This document shows positions 7,428-15,176 of a DNA stretch of 19,101 bases, one piece after another (the stretch's first letter is position 1; the number at the start of each line of letters is the position of its first letter). The notes beneath the pieces were generated by a model. That model saw nothing but the letters and a program-made list of their open reading frames with translations, did not search any database and had not been told where the DNA came from. The stretch lies in assembly GCA_030837935.1 (NCBI GenBank), contig JAUQXU010000169.1, positions 1-19,101 on the forward strand, in the 5' to 3' direction. This DNA is from Candidatus Brocadia sp. GTDB lineage: Bacteria; Planctomycetota; Brocadiia; Brocadiales; Brocadiaceae. The translations under genes were made by a program, and so were the position numbers.

Positions 7428-8630
7428 TTATTCCGTTTTCTTTCTTCCCTGAGCGGAATGAGGCCGAAAGGATCTTTTTCTCCTTTGAGTTTTCCGTTCA
7501 TGAGGTGCGTTATTTTCGCAAAGAGGATCTTTTCCAATCCAGCAGGGAGTGATATTTTTACTGTTAAGTAGTTTGTGAAGGAGCGGAAGATCACGTTTGG
7601 ATACAAAGGTAAAAGCCTTCCCCTTCTTACCCATACGGCCAGTACGGCCGGTACGATGCGTATACTGCTCTCCGTCTCTCGGAAAATCCCAATTAATCAC
7701 ATGCGAAACATGCGAAAAATCAAGCCCTCGTGCGGCAACATCGCTCGCAATAAGGTAGCGGAGCTTCCGGCTCCTGAATTTCCGAATAATCGAAGAACGC
7801 GTATCCTGACTGAGACCCGCGTGCATGTAGTCAATATCTTGAAAATCCTTCCGGAGCGCGCGAAACACCGTATCAACTATGTGCCGGGCATTGCAAAAAA
7901 TGAGCACCTGATTAACATCCTCACCTTCAAGATACTTCATGAGTTCTGTATGCTTTTGTTTTGGATGGGAATAGGCGAAATAATGCTCAATGCTTTCCGG
8001 CGCGACCCTCTCTGTAATAAGGGAGATATGTTGTGGGTCACGCAAACAGTCATGTGCAAGCTTTTTGATATCATCTGGCATCGTCGCAGAGAAAAGGAGC
8101 GTCTGATGTTTATGCAGGATGCATGACATAATAAATTCAATGTCTTCAAGAAACCCTACCTTTAACAGTTCATCCGCCTCATCAAGGATAGCACATTTCA
8201 CATGCGCAAAAGAAAGTACCCCATCGTATAAAAGATCAATAAGCCTCCCCGGTGTTGCAACCAAAATATGCACTTTATGTTTCAGCGTGGCAATCTGAAT
8301 CTTTTTATCAAAACCACCATACACCGCATAAGGAATCACGTCAGTCTGTGCCGCGATCTTCTGTATCTCTGCCATATACTGCATACACAATTCACGCGTC
8401 GGGACAAGCACAAGTCCCTGAATGGCGTTCAAAGCAGGATCAACTTTCTGGATAAGCGGGATCGCACAGGCGGCCGTCTTTCCCGACCCGGTCTCAGCAA
8501 GAGCACAAAGATCCTGCCCAGCAAATATTACCGGATACGTCGCCTCCTGGATAGGGGTCATTTCATCATACCCCATCTTCTTCAGTGCCTTGAGGATGTT
8601 TGAGGGAATGTCTAGTTCAGTAAATTTCAT
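7428..8630 (-). CDS. DEAD-box ATP-dependent RNA helicase
   Basis: A 400-residue superfamily 2 helicase that uses ATP to unwind short RNA duplexes in ribosome assembly or RNA decay. All motifs are present in order: Q motif P-I-Q near residue 26, motif I A-E-T-G-S-G-K-T (45-52), Ia P-T-R-E (77-80), Ib T-P-G-R, II D-E-A-D (150-153), III S-A-T (181-183), IV L-I-F-C-N, V S-D-V-A-A-R-G-L-D (296-304) and VI H-R-T-G-R-T-G-R-M-G (325-334). A short Arg/Lys-rich tail of about 25 residues probably adds RNA affinity. It is nearest to the RhlE/CshA group by length and motif wording; the exact subfamily is unsure. GGAGAG lies about 15 nt before the ATG, longer than ideal. It lies upstream of csp on the same strand with a transposase remnant between. 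Confidence 0.96.
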   Translation of the reverse strand: MKFTELDIPSNILKALKKMGYDEMTPIQEATYPVIFAGQDLCALAETGSGKTAACAIPLIQKVDPALNAIQGLVLVPTRELCMQYMAEIQKIAAQTDVIPYAVYGGFDKKIQIATLKHKVHILVATPGRLIDLLYDGVLSFAHVKCAILDEADELLKVGFLEDIEFIMSCILHKHQTLLFSATMPDDIKKLAHDCLRDPQHISLITERVAPESIEHYFAYSHPKQKHTELMKYLEGEDVNQVLIFCNARHIVDTVFRALRKDFQDIDYMHAGLSQDTRSSIIRKFRSRKLRYLIASDVAARGLDFSHVSHVINWDFPRDGEQYTHRTGRTGRMGKKGKAFTFVSKRDLPLLHKLLNSKNITPCWIGKDPLCENNAPHERKTQRRKRSFRPHSAQGRKKTE

Positions 8631-8700
8631 GTATTCTTATTTTTCTCTCCAGCGACAAAAGTTATAAAATCCTAACGCAGCATAGCCGCAACCACATTGA

Positions 8701-8746
8701 CCACCCGGCTTTCCCCTCCTTGGCACGGAGGGGATGAAGGGGAGGT
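8701..8746. repeat. G/C-rich palindromic repeat, copy C
   Basis: CCCCTCC and GGAGGGG arms surround TTGGCAC, with GGGGAGG following. It is closely similar to copy D at 9024-9062 in the same orientation (TTTCCCCT...GCACGGAGGGGAT in both). It lies upstream of the helicase gene. Confidence 0.6.
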
Positions 8747-9019
8747 AAAAAACTTACACAAAAAAGAAGTTTTTATAGAGTAATACTATAAAACAGATAA
8801 TAGTTCATCGCAAAGACGCCTGTCTGCCGTGCCGGCACAGGCAGGCAAAACTATCAAAAGTAGTATTTTTAGAAAGACGGTAATGGTCGGTTTATACAAG
8901 TATCTTTTTTAAACATATAGTAGCATAAAATTTCATGGAATGTTAATAATTTTCAAGAGTTTAGCAAAGTCAGACCCAACTTGACGGCATTTAATTATTT
9001 GAAATTCCTTAACATGAAC
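8747..9019. other. Non-coding gap between helicase and DUF3820 genes
   Basis: No coding potential is apparent on either strand. It holds a perfect 8-bp inverted repeat (TTTTATAG at 8771-8778 and CTATAAAA at 8786-8793) and a G/C-rich imperfect palindrome at 8819-8848 centred on GTGCCGGCAC. The rest is AT-rich sequence without a recognisable signal. Confidence 0.5.
8819..8848. repeat. Imperfect palindrome centred on GTGCCGGCAC
   Basis: GCCTGTCTGCC and GGCAGGC-type arms flank a perfect 10-bp core palindrome; folding needs a 3-nt bulge on one side. It is much more G/C-rich than its surroundings. It is unlike the CCCCTCC repeats elsewhere in the window and may belong to another dispersed family. 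Confidence 0.45.
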
Positions 9020-9259
9020 TTATAACCACCCCTCTTTCCCCTGCTTCGCACGGAGGGGATTCAATAGATATTCCAGTCCGTTCAGTTTGATTTCATAGAC
9101 ACACTCAAGCATATTACCTAATTCACCCTTTGGGAATCCCTGTTGGGCAAACCACACAATATACGCCTCTGGCAAATCAATCAGGAATCTCCCTTTGTAT
9201 TTGCCAAACGGCATGCGCATGTGTACGAGTTTTAAAAGATACTCTTTATCAGGAAACAT
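9020..9259 (-). CDS. DUF3820 family small protein
   Basis: A 79-residue protein with the DUF3820 core: M-P-F-G-K-Y-K-G-R-F-L-I-D-L-P, then Y-I-V-W-F-A, then G-F-P-K-G-E-L-G and V-Y-E-I-K-L-N-G-L-E. The family (Pfam PF12843) was once labelled a quorum-sensing-regulated virulence factor, but its biochemical function is not established. I chose ATG 9259 because AAAGGA precedes it by a few bases and the family begins close to here; a TTG at 9310 would add 17 poorly conserved residues. The last ~13 codons (N-P-L-R-A-K-Q-G-K-E-G-W-L) fall inside palindromic repeat copy D, so the repeat supplies the C-terminus and the stop codon. No partner gene is adjacent. Confidence 0.85.
   Translation of the reverse strand: MFPDKEYLLKLVHMRMPFGKYKGRFLIDLPEAYIVWFAQQGFPKGELGNMLECVYEIKLNGLEYLLNPLRAKQGKEGWL
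9024..9062. repeat. G/C-rich palindromic repeat, copy D (inside the DUF3820 3' end)
   Basis: CCACCCCTCTTTCCCCTGCTTC followed by GCACGGAGGGGATT is a near copy of the repeat at 8701-8746 in the same orientation. It overlaps the final codons of the DUF3820 gene. Confidence 0.6.
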
Positions 9260-9501
9260 CTCGTCCTTTTTTTCTGGTACGTATAAAGTCCTTTGATTAA
9301 TACTCAACAACCATCTGTTCGTTTTTGGAAATGAAGCACTGTTTCGGCAAACAGATAATACAAACTGATGTACTGTTTGTCAAAATGTCTGTCCATAATT
9401 GTTTTTCTTTGACCACCGGATAGATAGTGTTTTTTGTTAACCCTTTTCTTTTGTGGTAAAATAATATAGAATAATTTAAGATTCAGAAATTTCAATCCTT
9501 T
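9260..9501. other. Region between DUF3820 and repeat copy E
   Basis: A minus-strand open frame of about 60 residues exists here, but it lacks a ribosome site and its composition gives no family signal. I treat it as non-coding. A candidate plus-strand promoter lies at 9434-9462. Confidence 0.4.
9434..9462 (+). promoter_or_regulatory. Candidate promoter upstream of the HNH gene
   Basis: TTGTTA (9434-9439) and TAAAAT (9457-9462) are 17 bp apart. It would transcribe through repeat copy E into the HNH gene. The local sequence is AT-rich, so support is moderate at best. Confidence 0.3.
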
Positions 9502-9588
9502 GATTCCCCTCCGAAAAGAGGGGATAAAGGCGTGTGTAAAAAATGCCGTAACACACCCCCAACCCCTCTTTCTAGAGGGGACTTTCTA
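9502..9588. repeat. Complete composite palindromic repeat, copy E
   Basis: This is the clearest copy. CCCCTC(C)/GAGGGG hairpin, then GCGTGTGTAAAAAATGCCGTAACACACCCCC, then a CCCCTC-TTTCTA-GAGGGG hairpin. The right half is an inverted version of the left half, with GTGTGT and ACACAC at the inner edges, so the whole unit is one extended palindrome of about 87 bp with nested hairpins. There is no open frame inside. It lies 60 bp upstream of the HNH gene. Confidence 0.7.
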
Positions 9589-9648
9589 ACTTGACAATCA
9601 CTAGTCATAGCTCGCGAGTGAAGATGTCTTTCAAAGAGGAAAATAGTC

Positions 9649-9966
9649 ATGTCTGAATGGATTCATATAGAAAAAGACCAGAAACATATTGCCTGGGAAA
9701 AGCTGAAGGCTCAGGAGACGAGGAAATCTCAGTGGTGGAAGAACAAAATTTCCCAGGGGATATGCTATTATTGTCAGGCAAAGTTCCTCCCTGATGAACT
9801 TACCATGGACCATGTGGTACCTCTATCGAGGGGAGGTAAAAGTACGAAGGGGAATATCGTCCCGTGTTGTAAGGCGTGCAATAATAAGAAAAAATATTTA
9901 ACCCCGGCAGAAATCGTATTAAACAAATTGAAGCAGCAGGATACAGCAGAATATTTTGAGAAATGA
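9649..9966 (+). CDS. HNH endonuclease family protein
   Basis: A 105-residue HNH protein. The zinc-ribbon and catalytic layout is complete: C-Y-Y-C at residues 39-42, the catalytic D-H pair at 54-55 in T-M-D-H-V-V-P-L-S-R-G-G, then C-K-A-C at 74-77 followed by Asn78-Asn79. These enzymes cut DNA with one metal ion in a beta-beta-alpha finger. The N-terminal ~35 residues are charged and helical with several tryptophans. GAGG in AAAGAGGAAAATAGTC gives a good ribosome site before ATG 9649. No methylase, integrase or phage gene is adjacent, so whether it serves defence, repair or a mobile element cannot be told from context. Confidence 0.92.
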   Translation: MSEWIHIEKDQKHIAWEKLKAQETRKSQWWKNKISQGICYYCQAKFLPDELTMDHVVPLSRGGKSTKGNIVPCCKACNNKKKYLTPAEIVLNKLKQQDTAEYFEK

Positions 9967-10139
9967 AACACTGAGCCGCTAGACATGCAATACAAGATCT
10001 GCTTTTGCCAGGAAATCACATCCTGAAATGCTCCGCGGGTTATCTTTTTATACTAAATTTTTCTCCCGGGCATCGGCTGCTGCTTTTCTGCCAGATGCCT
10101 CCCGTTAGTAAAAATAAGGTGTATCCACCTCAACCCGTT

Positions 10140-10559
10140 TTACGATTTTTGTTTTATTTCAATCAGGTTGCCGGAAAAATCCTTGAGAAAGTATACGGTC
10201 TTATCCTTATGTTTCCCAATGATAATATCAACATGAGACCGCTGAGCCTTTTCTGTGACCTCTGAGAAATTATCCAGCATCATACCGAAATGAGTAAAAT
10301 TGGGGTTGGCATGTTGAAAATCAGATATGAATACCTCGATCTTTATCCCTGGCTTTTCAAAAACCAACACCTTAATCTCTCGAGAAAGAGAAAACAATTG
10401 CCCTGAAAGTTCCGGGGGCAGGATAATTTCTCTTGCCTTTTCAAGACCCAAAAAATCCTGATAAAACTCTATCGCGTGTTTTTCACTCTTATTCGTGACA
10501 CCAATGTGATTTAATTCCATTTCATGATTATAATGATTAATCGCTTGATAAGCAAGCAT
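10140..10559 (-). CDS. Glyoxalase/VOC superfamily protein
   Basis: A 139-residue vicinal-oxygen-chelate protein with two beta-alpha-beta-beta-beta modules. The expected metal ligands all appear: His18 in N-H-I-G-V, Glu75 in K-I-E-V-F, His90 in T-H-F-G and Glu134 in N-L-I-E-I. The intact set suggests an active metalloenzyme (glyoxalase I, epimerase or fosfomycin-resistance type), but the substrate is not readable. The VOC fold begins right after Met14, so ATG 10520 is a good alternative start; neither start has a strong ribosome site. It lies 76 bp downstream of the DTW gene on the same strand and may share its transcript. Confidence 0.87.
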   Translation of the reverse strand: MLAYQAINHYNHEMELNHIGVTNKSEKHAIEFYQDFLGLEKAREIILPPELSGQLFSLSREIKVLVFEKPGIKIEVFISDFQHANPNFTHFGMMLDNFSEVTEKAQRSHVDIIIGKHKDKTVYFLKDFSGNLIEIKQKS

Positions 10560-10635
10560 AAGGTATCATCTTCTAACCGTGTTTATTCCATAAGTAAATA
10601 TTCATATGGGACGTGTCCCTATTTTCTGGTAGTGG

Positions 10636-11250
10636 TTAGGTCATGGCTTTCTTTATGGTCAACCCTCTTTCCCTTGCCAGAGATTTCACCCACAATGTAA
10701 ACTTTTCATTCATTTGAAAAGAAACCGAAGCAAAACCCTTCGTCCTGAGTTCCGCCATTAATAGAGTAACTGCTTGAAAGGTACACAAATAGTTTTCTAC
10801 AGATTGCTTTCTGAGATAATATTCAGAAGGCGGTACTGTTTTTAATCCGATTTTTTTTAAATTCATAAGCACTGGTTTGTGAAGCCATCTCCTCGCATTT
10901 CTCCAGCTGGTGTCCAGAACAAAAACATTCAATGGTTTCCCCATTTCCTCCATAATTATTTGCCCATCACAAACAGGCATTGTTGGAAAAAGAATTACCG
11001 GCGTATAATCGGTTCTCACTATTTCCGACTCAACCTCTTTTTCCCACCCCTTCTTTCCTATATAAACAGGAGAGATATTTCCCAGCATACATCGAAGCAG
11101 CCTTCCTGTATTGGAGATAATCCGCTCTTCTCTTTTACTTGTTAACAGGGTTATTTTATGTTCCGTCCAAAAGGCTGAAATATCCCGGCAAATACAGTCT
11201 TGCATTATTAACCGGCATTGGATACATCTTTCCTTGCTTGATTTATCCAT
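10636..11250 (-). CDS. DTW-domain protein, predicted tRNA-uridine aminocarboxypropyltransferase
   Basis: A 204-residue DTW-domain protein. Family members such as E. coli TapT (YfiP) transfer the 3-amino-3-carboxypropyl group of S-adenosylmethionine to tRNA uridine (acp3U). Visible marks are a Cys cluster C-x2-C-x6-C-x-C at residues 9-21 (likely zinc), S-N-T-G-R-L-L near 46-52, F-P-T near 88-90, and the name-giving V-L-D-T-S-W-R-N-A-R-R-W with D113, T114 and W116. Length is close to the usual 200-250. It follows oligoendopeptidase F on the same strand after 116 bp that contain a possible terminator. No canonical ribosome site precedes the ATG. Which tRNA is modified is unknown. Confidence 0.9.
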   Translation of the reverse strand: MDKSSKERCIQCRLIMQDCICRDISAFWTEHKITLLTSKREERIISNTGRLLRCMLGNISPVYIGKKGWEKEVESEIVRTDYTPVILFPTMPVCDGQIIMEEMGKPLNVFVLDTSWRNARRWLHKPVLMNLKKIGLKTVPPSEYYLRKQSVENYLCTFQAVTLLMAELRTKGFASVSFQMNEKFTLWVKSLARERGLTIKKAMT

Positions 11251-11316
11251 ATTTCTGATTTTATGTTGCGTAATAAGTTACAAACCTGCCGGGATTTTCA
11301 CTTGTGCCTTTGTATG

Positions 11317-11340
11317 AAAAAAGTATTTTCAGGTGAAAAT
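11317..11340 (-). terminator. Weak AT-rich intrinsic terminator after oligoendopeptidase F
   Basis: On the minus strand ATTTTC-ACCT-GAAAAT is followed by ACTTTTTT. The stem is only 6 bp and AT-rich, but the T-tract and position 27 bp past the stop fit a leaky terminator between this gene and the DTW gene. Confidence 0.45.
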
Positions 11341-11366
11341 TCCTATACAATGAACATAATGGAATT

Positions 11367-13151
11367 TTATAATGATTTATACTCTTTCAGTAATTTCCTG
11401 AATTTGTGGACCGTTACTTCATACACTCCTTTTCCGGCAAGGTCAACCCCGGCATCTTTCAGAATTTTAAGCGGTTCATTGTGCGACCCTGCTCCCAGAA
11501 ATGTCAGATAATCTTCAACGGCGCCTTTTTCCCCAGAAATTAGCCGCTCGGACAAGGCTATTGCCGCTGAAAGACTGGTAGCATATTTGTACACATAAAA
11601 GGCATTGTAAAAATGGGGAATGCGCGCCCACTCGTAGTTTAAATACTCATCAATAACCATCCCCTTACCCAAATAGGCCTCAAGGTTTTTCCGGTAGACG
11701 TCGGTAATGCTTTTTGCCATCAAGACCTTGCCGGATTCGGCCATCTCATGAATATCCTTTTCAAAATTCGCAAACATCGTTTGCCTGTAGAAGGTTGCCT
11801 CTATGCGCTTCATGTTGTGATACAGAAAAAATTTCTTCTCTTCGCTGGATTCTGCAATCTTTGACATGTGATCAAACAGTAATGCCTCGTTGAATGTCGA
11901 GGCTATCTCAGCCAGAAATATCGGGTTTTGATAATAAATATAGGGTTGATTTTCAATAGAGTAATCACGATGCAGGCAATGACCGAATTCATGTGCAAAT
12001 GTTGAAACATCAGAGAACTTTTCCGTGTAATTTAAGAAAATTAATCCACGGCTTGCATAACTCCCCCAGGAAAACGCCTCCGCTCTTTTGCCGGGAGATT
12101 CAAATACATCAATTACCCGAGCACGAATAGTAGCATCATACTTCCTGAGATATTCTGCGCCGAGGGGTTCAAGCGCTGTACGAACCAGATCAATTGCCTC
12201 TTCGTAGGAATATTTCTTATCAACCTCACGAACCAGGGGGACATAATTATCATAGAAGTGTAATTCTTCTATTCCAAGCTCTTCCTGTTTCAGGGCATTG
12301 AACTCGCTGATCACATCAATGTTCTCTTTTGCAACCTCAATGAGATTACTGAATACCGTAGTTGGCACGTAATCGGGAAACAGGGACATTTCCAGCATCG
12401 ACGCATAGTTGCGGACCTTCGCCAGCTTGATGTTTGCAAGTACGTTTGCAGCGTAGGTATTTGCCAGCACGTCAATGTTCTGCCGGTAAGGCCGGTAATA
12501 GGAATCAAACGCATTTTGACGGAGCGCCCGGTCATGCGATTCCAAGAGTTGCGCATACCTTGCATGAGAAAGGCGGATTATTTCACCTTTATGTTCAAAT
12601 TCCCCGAATGAAATATTGTTATTATTATAGGCCGAAAAAATATCATCAGGCTTTTTTAAGGCAATTTCCAGTTCCGCCAGGACAGTCTCCGTCTCTTCAG
12701 AAAGGATATGAGGATTGTACCGGGCATAGCCTTCCAGAAAGAAGAGATAACCTCCCAGCTGAGAATTTTCACGAATCATGGTATCGATATCATCTTGTGA
12801 TAATGAGGACAGTTCTTTCTTTATAAAGACGGTTTGTGCGGAAATCTTCGAAGCGAGCAGTTCGATGCGACCTTTCATCTCTTCGTACACGGCATTTCGG
12901 GTATCCTCAAAAAAGCGGACATGCGCATACACATATAAATTTTCTCTCGTCACAGAATGGTCAATATAAAACTGCATAAACTGCCCGAGTTTACCGGGAT
13001 CAGCAAGAGAGCCTTTGAACTCCATGAGCCGGGGAAGTCCTTTTTCCACCTTCCGGTAGTCTTCTTCCCACGTATCATCCGATGCATACAAAACAGACAA
13101 ATCCCACTTGTATTTACCTTCTATCTGATCTCTGGTTTTATTCATACTCAT
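11367..13151 (-). CDS. pepF: Oligoendopeptidase F (M3B zinc metallopeptidase)
   Basis: A 594-residue cytoplasmic peptidase that degrades short peptides. The zinc site is H-E-F-G-H at residues 387-391 in T-F-A-H-E-F-G-H-C-L-H, with the third ligand probably Glu415 in L-A-E-I-A-S-T-F-N-E. The N-terminal lobe opens with K-Y-K-W-D-L-S-V-L-Y, the usual PepF beginning, and the terminal region with N-A-F-Y-V-Y-K-Y-A-T-S is also typical. Length matches the family (about 600). GGAGGCG lies about 14 nt before ATG 13151, so ATG 13145 could also be used. It leads a minus-strand run with the DTW and glyoxalase genes. There is no signal peptide. Confidence 0.96.
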   Translation of the reverse strand: MSMNKTRDQIEGKYKWDLSVLYASDDTWEEDYRKVEKGLPRLMEFKGSLADPGKLGQFMQFYIDHSVTRENLYVYAHVRFFEDTRNAVYEEMKGRIELLASKISAQTVFIKKELSSLSQDDIDTMIRENSQLGGYLFFLEGYARYNPHILSEETETVLAELEIALKKPDDIFSAYNNNNISFGEFEHKGEIIRLSHARYAQLLESHDRALRQNAFDSYYRPYRQNIDVLANTYAANVLANIKLAKVRNYASMLEMSLFPDYVPTTVFSNLIEVAKENIDVISEFNALKQEELGIEELHFYDNYVPLVREVDKKYSYEEAIDLVRTALEPLGAEYLRKYDATIRARVIDVFESPGKRAEAFSWGSYASRGLIFLNYTEKFSDVSTFAHEFGHCLHRDYSIENQPYIYYQNPIFLAEIASTFNEALLFDHMSKIAESSEEKKFFLYHNMKRIEATFYRQTMFANFEKDIHEMAESGKVLMAKSITDVYRKNLEAYLGKGMVIDEYLNYEWARIPHFYNAFYVYKYATSLSAAIALSERLISGEKGAVEDYLTFLGAGSHNEPLKILKDAGVDLAGKGVYEVTVHKFRKLLKEYKSL

Positions 13152-13784
13152 ACTATATTTTTGCGCCTCCAGGATTCCACTATTAAATATATGAACTCAG
13201 AAACATATAAAATACACTTTTAAAAAATCGTGAATGTTTCTATTTAGATAGGACAAACCATGCGATTTATAGCTTTTTCAACTTGTGGAAGTTGAATTAA
13301 CCAGGATTAAGAATATGTCCTTTACCGGTACCGGTGCTTTATTTATACCTATAAAATGGCGTGACTCTGGATTATGAAAGGTTTTCCCGTAAAGTAGTAG
13401 ACAGAACTGGGTTTATTGTAGACTTGATTTGTATATGGGGTGAGATATCAATGAAGATTCATTTTAATTTATTATAGGTCATTTTGGAAATTTATCAATA
13501 ATCTTATTTTTCACTGCAAAATATCTCTCTTGTTTTTAAGACTGTAAATTGCTTAAATATTGCCCTGCGATCTTTCTTCCGTTGTACCGTACCATGGTAA
13601 ATATCTTTCCATGTGTTTCTGCTATCCCCTTGATTATGTAACTGATTTCTGGTACATTTACTTTTTATAGTGTATTCCTTCCTGATTTATTGTTGTGAAA
13701 TCTTACAACTCCCGGTAGAGAGGGGAATGCTCTTGTTTTCTACCCTTCTTAAATTTATACAAAATTTTTCACTGCCAGGAAAAC
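13152..13784. other. 633-bp region without a gene
   Basis: This separates the divergent pepF and plsC-like genes. No open frame with protein-like composition is visible. It includes a hairpin TTCAACTT-GTGG-AAGTTGAA (13277-13296), a perfect 12-bp palindrome ACCGGTACCGGT (13324-13335) and TACCATGGTA (13590-13599). It must hold the promoters of both genes, and its length could accommodate a non-coding RNA, but I cannot assign one. Confidence 0.5.
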
Positions 13785-14528
13785 ATGCTACAAGAGATGA
13801 CCTATACAATAAGTCGGACGATTATACGTATTTACACACGATTGATGCTCAGGCTGGATGTCATTTGGAAGGCATCGCTCCCATCGGGACCTATGCTAAT
13901 TGTCGCCAACCATCCTAGTTGCTCTGATCCTATCTATCTGGCATCGATCTTTCCCCACCCTGTCAAAATTCTCATCACCGACAAACCCTTCCAGATCCCT
14001 ATGATAGGTGCGATTCTGCGACGGTTGGGACAAGTGCCGGTGCCTTCTGGCAAAGGTCGGTCTGCGTTCGAGTCAGCGCGGCGACTACTTGAGGAAGGTT
14101 ACTCAGTTGCTCTGTTCCCGGAGGGGTGCGTTAGCCCGCAGGAAGGAGGTTTTCACCCTCTACGCACAGGTGCAGCCCGCCTGGCGTTGCTCACAGGCGT
14201 GCCTGTCGTGCCTATTGGCATCTATCTGGACCGAGAGCGCAACCATGCCATCGCCTCGACTGTTGCAGGGAAACGCACCATGAGATACTGGTGCCTGCGC
14301 GGGACGTACAGTATAACCGTGGGACCGGCAGTGAATTATGAAGGCAATGTTGAACACAGACCCAATGTGGCAACCGTATCGAATAGGATCTTGCAGCAAA
14401 TTACTCAACTGAGCCTGGAAAGTGAGCAAAGAGCAAAGGAAAGCAAGCAGTTTTCTATAGATGAGCAGAGGCAGGCAGTATTTGTAAATAGCCCCAAAGT
14501 AAAATCAAACATTATCAGAGTGTCTTAG
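13785..14528 (+). CDS. PlsC-family 1-acylglycerol-3-phosphate O-acyltransferase
   Basis: A 247-residue acyltransferase of the LPLAT/PlsC superfamily, which adds an acyl chain to lysophosphatidate or a related lysolipid at the inner membrane. Motif I N-H-P-S-C-S-D (His43, Asp48, H-x4-D) is the catalytic pair. Motif III F-P-E-G is at 111-114 and motif IV V-V-P-I-G-I at 141-146. The N-terminus has one amphipathic or weakly hydrophobic stretch. AGGA lies 5 nt before ATG 13785. The final ~45 residues after the catalytic domain are polar and Gln/Lys/Ser-rich, without a recognised domain. The substrate could be glycerolipid, ornithine lipid or another lysolipid. The gene stands alone and converges on the GIY-YIG gene. 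Confidence 0.92.
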   Translation: MLQEMTYTISRTIIRIYTRLMLRLDVIWKASLPSGPMLIVANHPSCSDPIYLASIFPHPVKILITDKPFQIPMIGAILRRLGQVPVPSGKGRSAFESARRLLEEGYSVALFPEGCVSPQEGGFHPLRTGAARLALLTGVPVVPIGIYLDRERNHAIASTVAGKRTMRYWCLRGTYSITVGPAVNYEGNVEHRPNVATVSNRILQQITQLSLESEQRAKESKQFSIDEQRQAVFVNSPKVKSNIIRVS

Positions 14529-14590
14529 AACAGGCAATATTAATAGTAAATATCAAAGATGCGCCCCCCAATCCCGTGTCCGTTCTATTT

Positions 14591-14863
14591 TCATATTTCC
14601 CCTACTTTGATTTTACCTTCCACGAACATCTCTTTTTTGATTTTTGATAGCCTTTTTACTTTTGCTTCCATCTTTAATGCCATGCTCTTGCTTCCAATCT
14701 TCTTTTTCATAACCAGCGTTAAAGGCGCTTTTCCCCGTAAACATTTTGCCCCCTTTTTATCATTACTTTTATGTTCTGCAAATCTCCTTTCTACATTCGT
14801 GGTAATGCCTGTGTATAATCTTCCATGTCTACATCGTATCACATATAAAAACCAATTATTCAT
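14591..14863 (-). CDS. GIY-YIG nuclease-superfamily small protein
   Basis: A 90-residue single GIY-YIG domain of the UvrC N-terminal/YhbQ-like class. The first strand reads F-L-Y-V-I-R-C, the second L-Y-T-G-I-T, followed by N-V-E-R-R-F-A-E-H (Arg and His of the active site) and the metal-binding Glu66 in K-M-E-A-K-V-K. All catalytic positions expected for the family are present. Such proteins nick branched or damaged DNA in related bacteria; the role here is unknown. Its ATG lies 2 nt after the stop of the truncated DUF559 frame, and the AAGAAG preceding it is inside that frame, so translation is likely coupled. Confidence 0.9.
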   Translation of the reverse strand: MNNWFLYVIRCRHGRLYTGITTNVERRFAEHKSNDKKGAKCLRGKAPLTLVMKKKIGSKSMALKMEAKVKRLSKIKKEMFVEGKIKVGEI

Positions 14864-14865
14864 TT

Positions 14866-15072
14866 TTATTTCTTCTTGCTTTTCTGTGGATATACGAATA
14901 TGACTCTTTTTTCATAACATACAAAATCTGCTACATAATTACCCATGGGTTCTTGTCTTCTAAATTTAAAACCCTCTAATTGTTTTCCTCTCAAATGTCT
15001 CCACAGTAACTTCTCTGCATCAGTAAGTTTATTTCTGAGAATTTTAGCAATATGTTGTGATTCGCTTTTCAA
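14866..15072 (-). pseudogene. Truncated DUF559 endonuclease-domain protein
   Basis: The 68 codons begin at TTG 15072 behind a strong GGGGGTGAT ribosome site. The sequence is typical of the N-terminal half of DUF559 proteins (related to very-short-patch and PD-(D/E)XK nucleases): L-R-N-K-L-T-D-A-E-K-L-L-W-R-H-L-R-G, then F-K-F-R-R-Q-E-P-M-G-N-Y-V-A-D-F-V-C. The first acidic residue is there, but the second half with the E-x-D-G-x-Q-H motif is missing. After R-V-I-F the frame runs into V-Y-P-Q-K-S-K-K-K and stops. The GIY-YIG start follows 2 nt later, as if a deletion joined the two genes. It is unlikely to be a functional nuclease, though the short protein may still be made. Confidence 0.78.
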
Positions 15073-15176
15073 TTCTTAATCACCCCCACCCATTTCCGAC
15101 CAAGAGGAAACGTCTCACGTACGCATAAATGGTGCGAAGAATTGAACGTCTGCATGCATGCCATTGTTCTGCTCCT

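Noticed and set aside
7575..8126. Long plus-strand open frame (183 codons) opposite the helicase gene
   Set aside because: It is antisense to a helicase with every motif intact, and its own translation has no family signal.
9304..9495. 63-codon minus-strand frame upstream of the DUF3820 gene
   Set aside because: No ribosome site, overlap with the alternative DUF3820 start, and no recognisable sequence pattern.
12434..12826. 130-codon plus-strand frame opposite pepF
   Set aside because: Antisense shadow of an intact peptidase gene.
14501..14616. 11-bp inverted repeat GTAAAATCAAA / TTTGATTTTAC across the plsC-like/GIY-YIG convergent gap
   Set aside because: Arms are about 95 nt apart, AT-rich and inside the two coding ends, so chance is likely; no T-tract supports a terminator.
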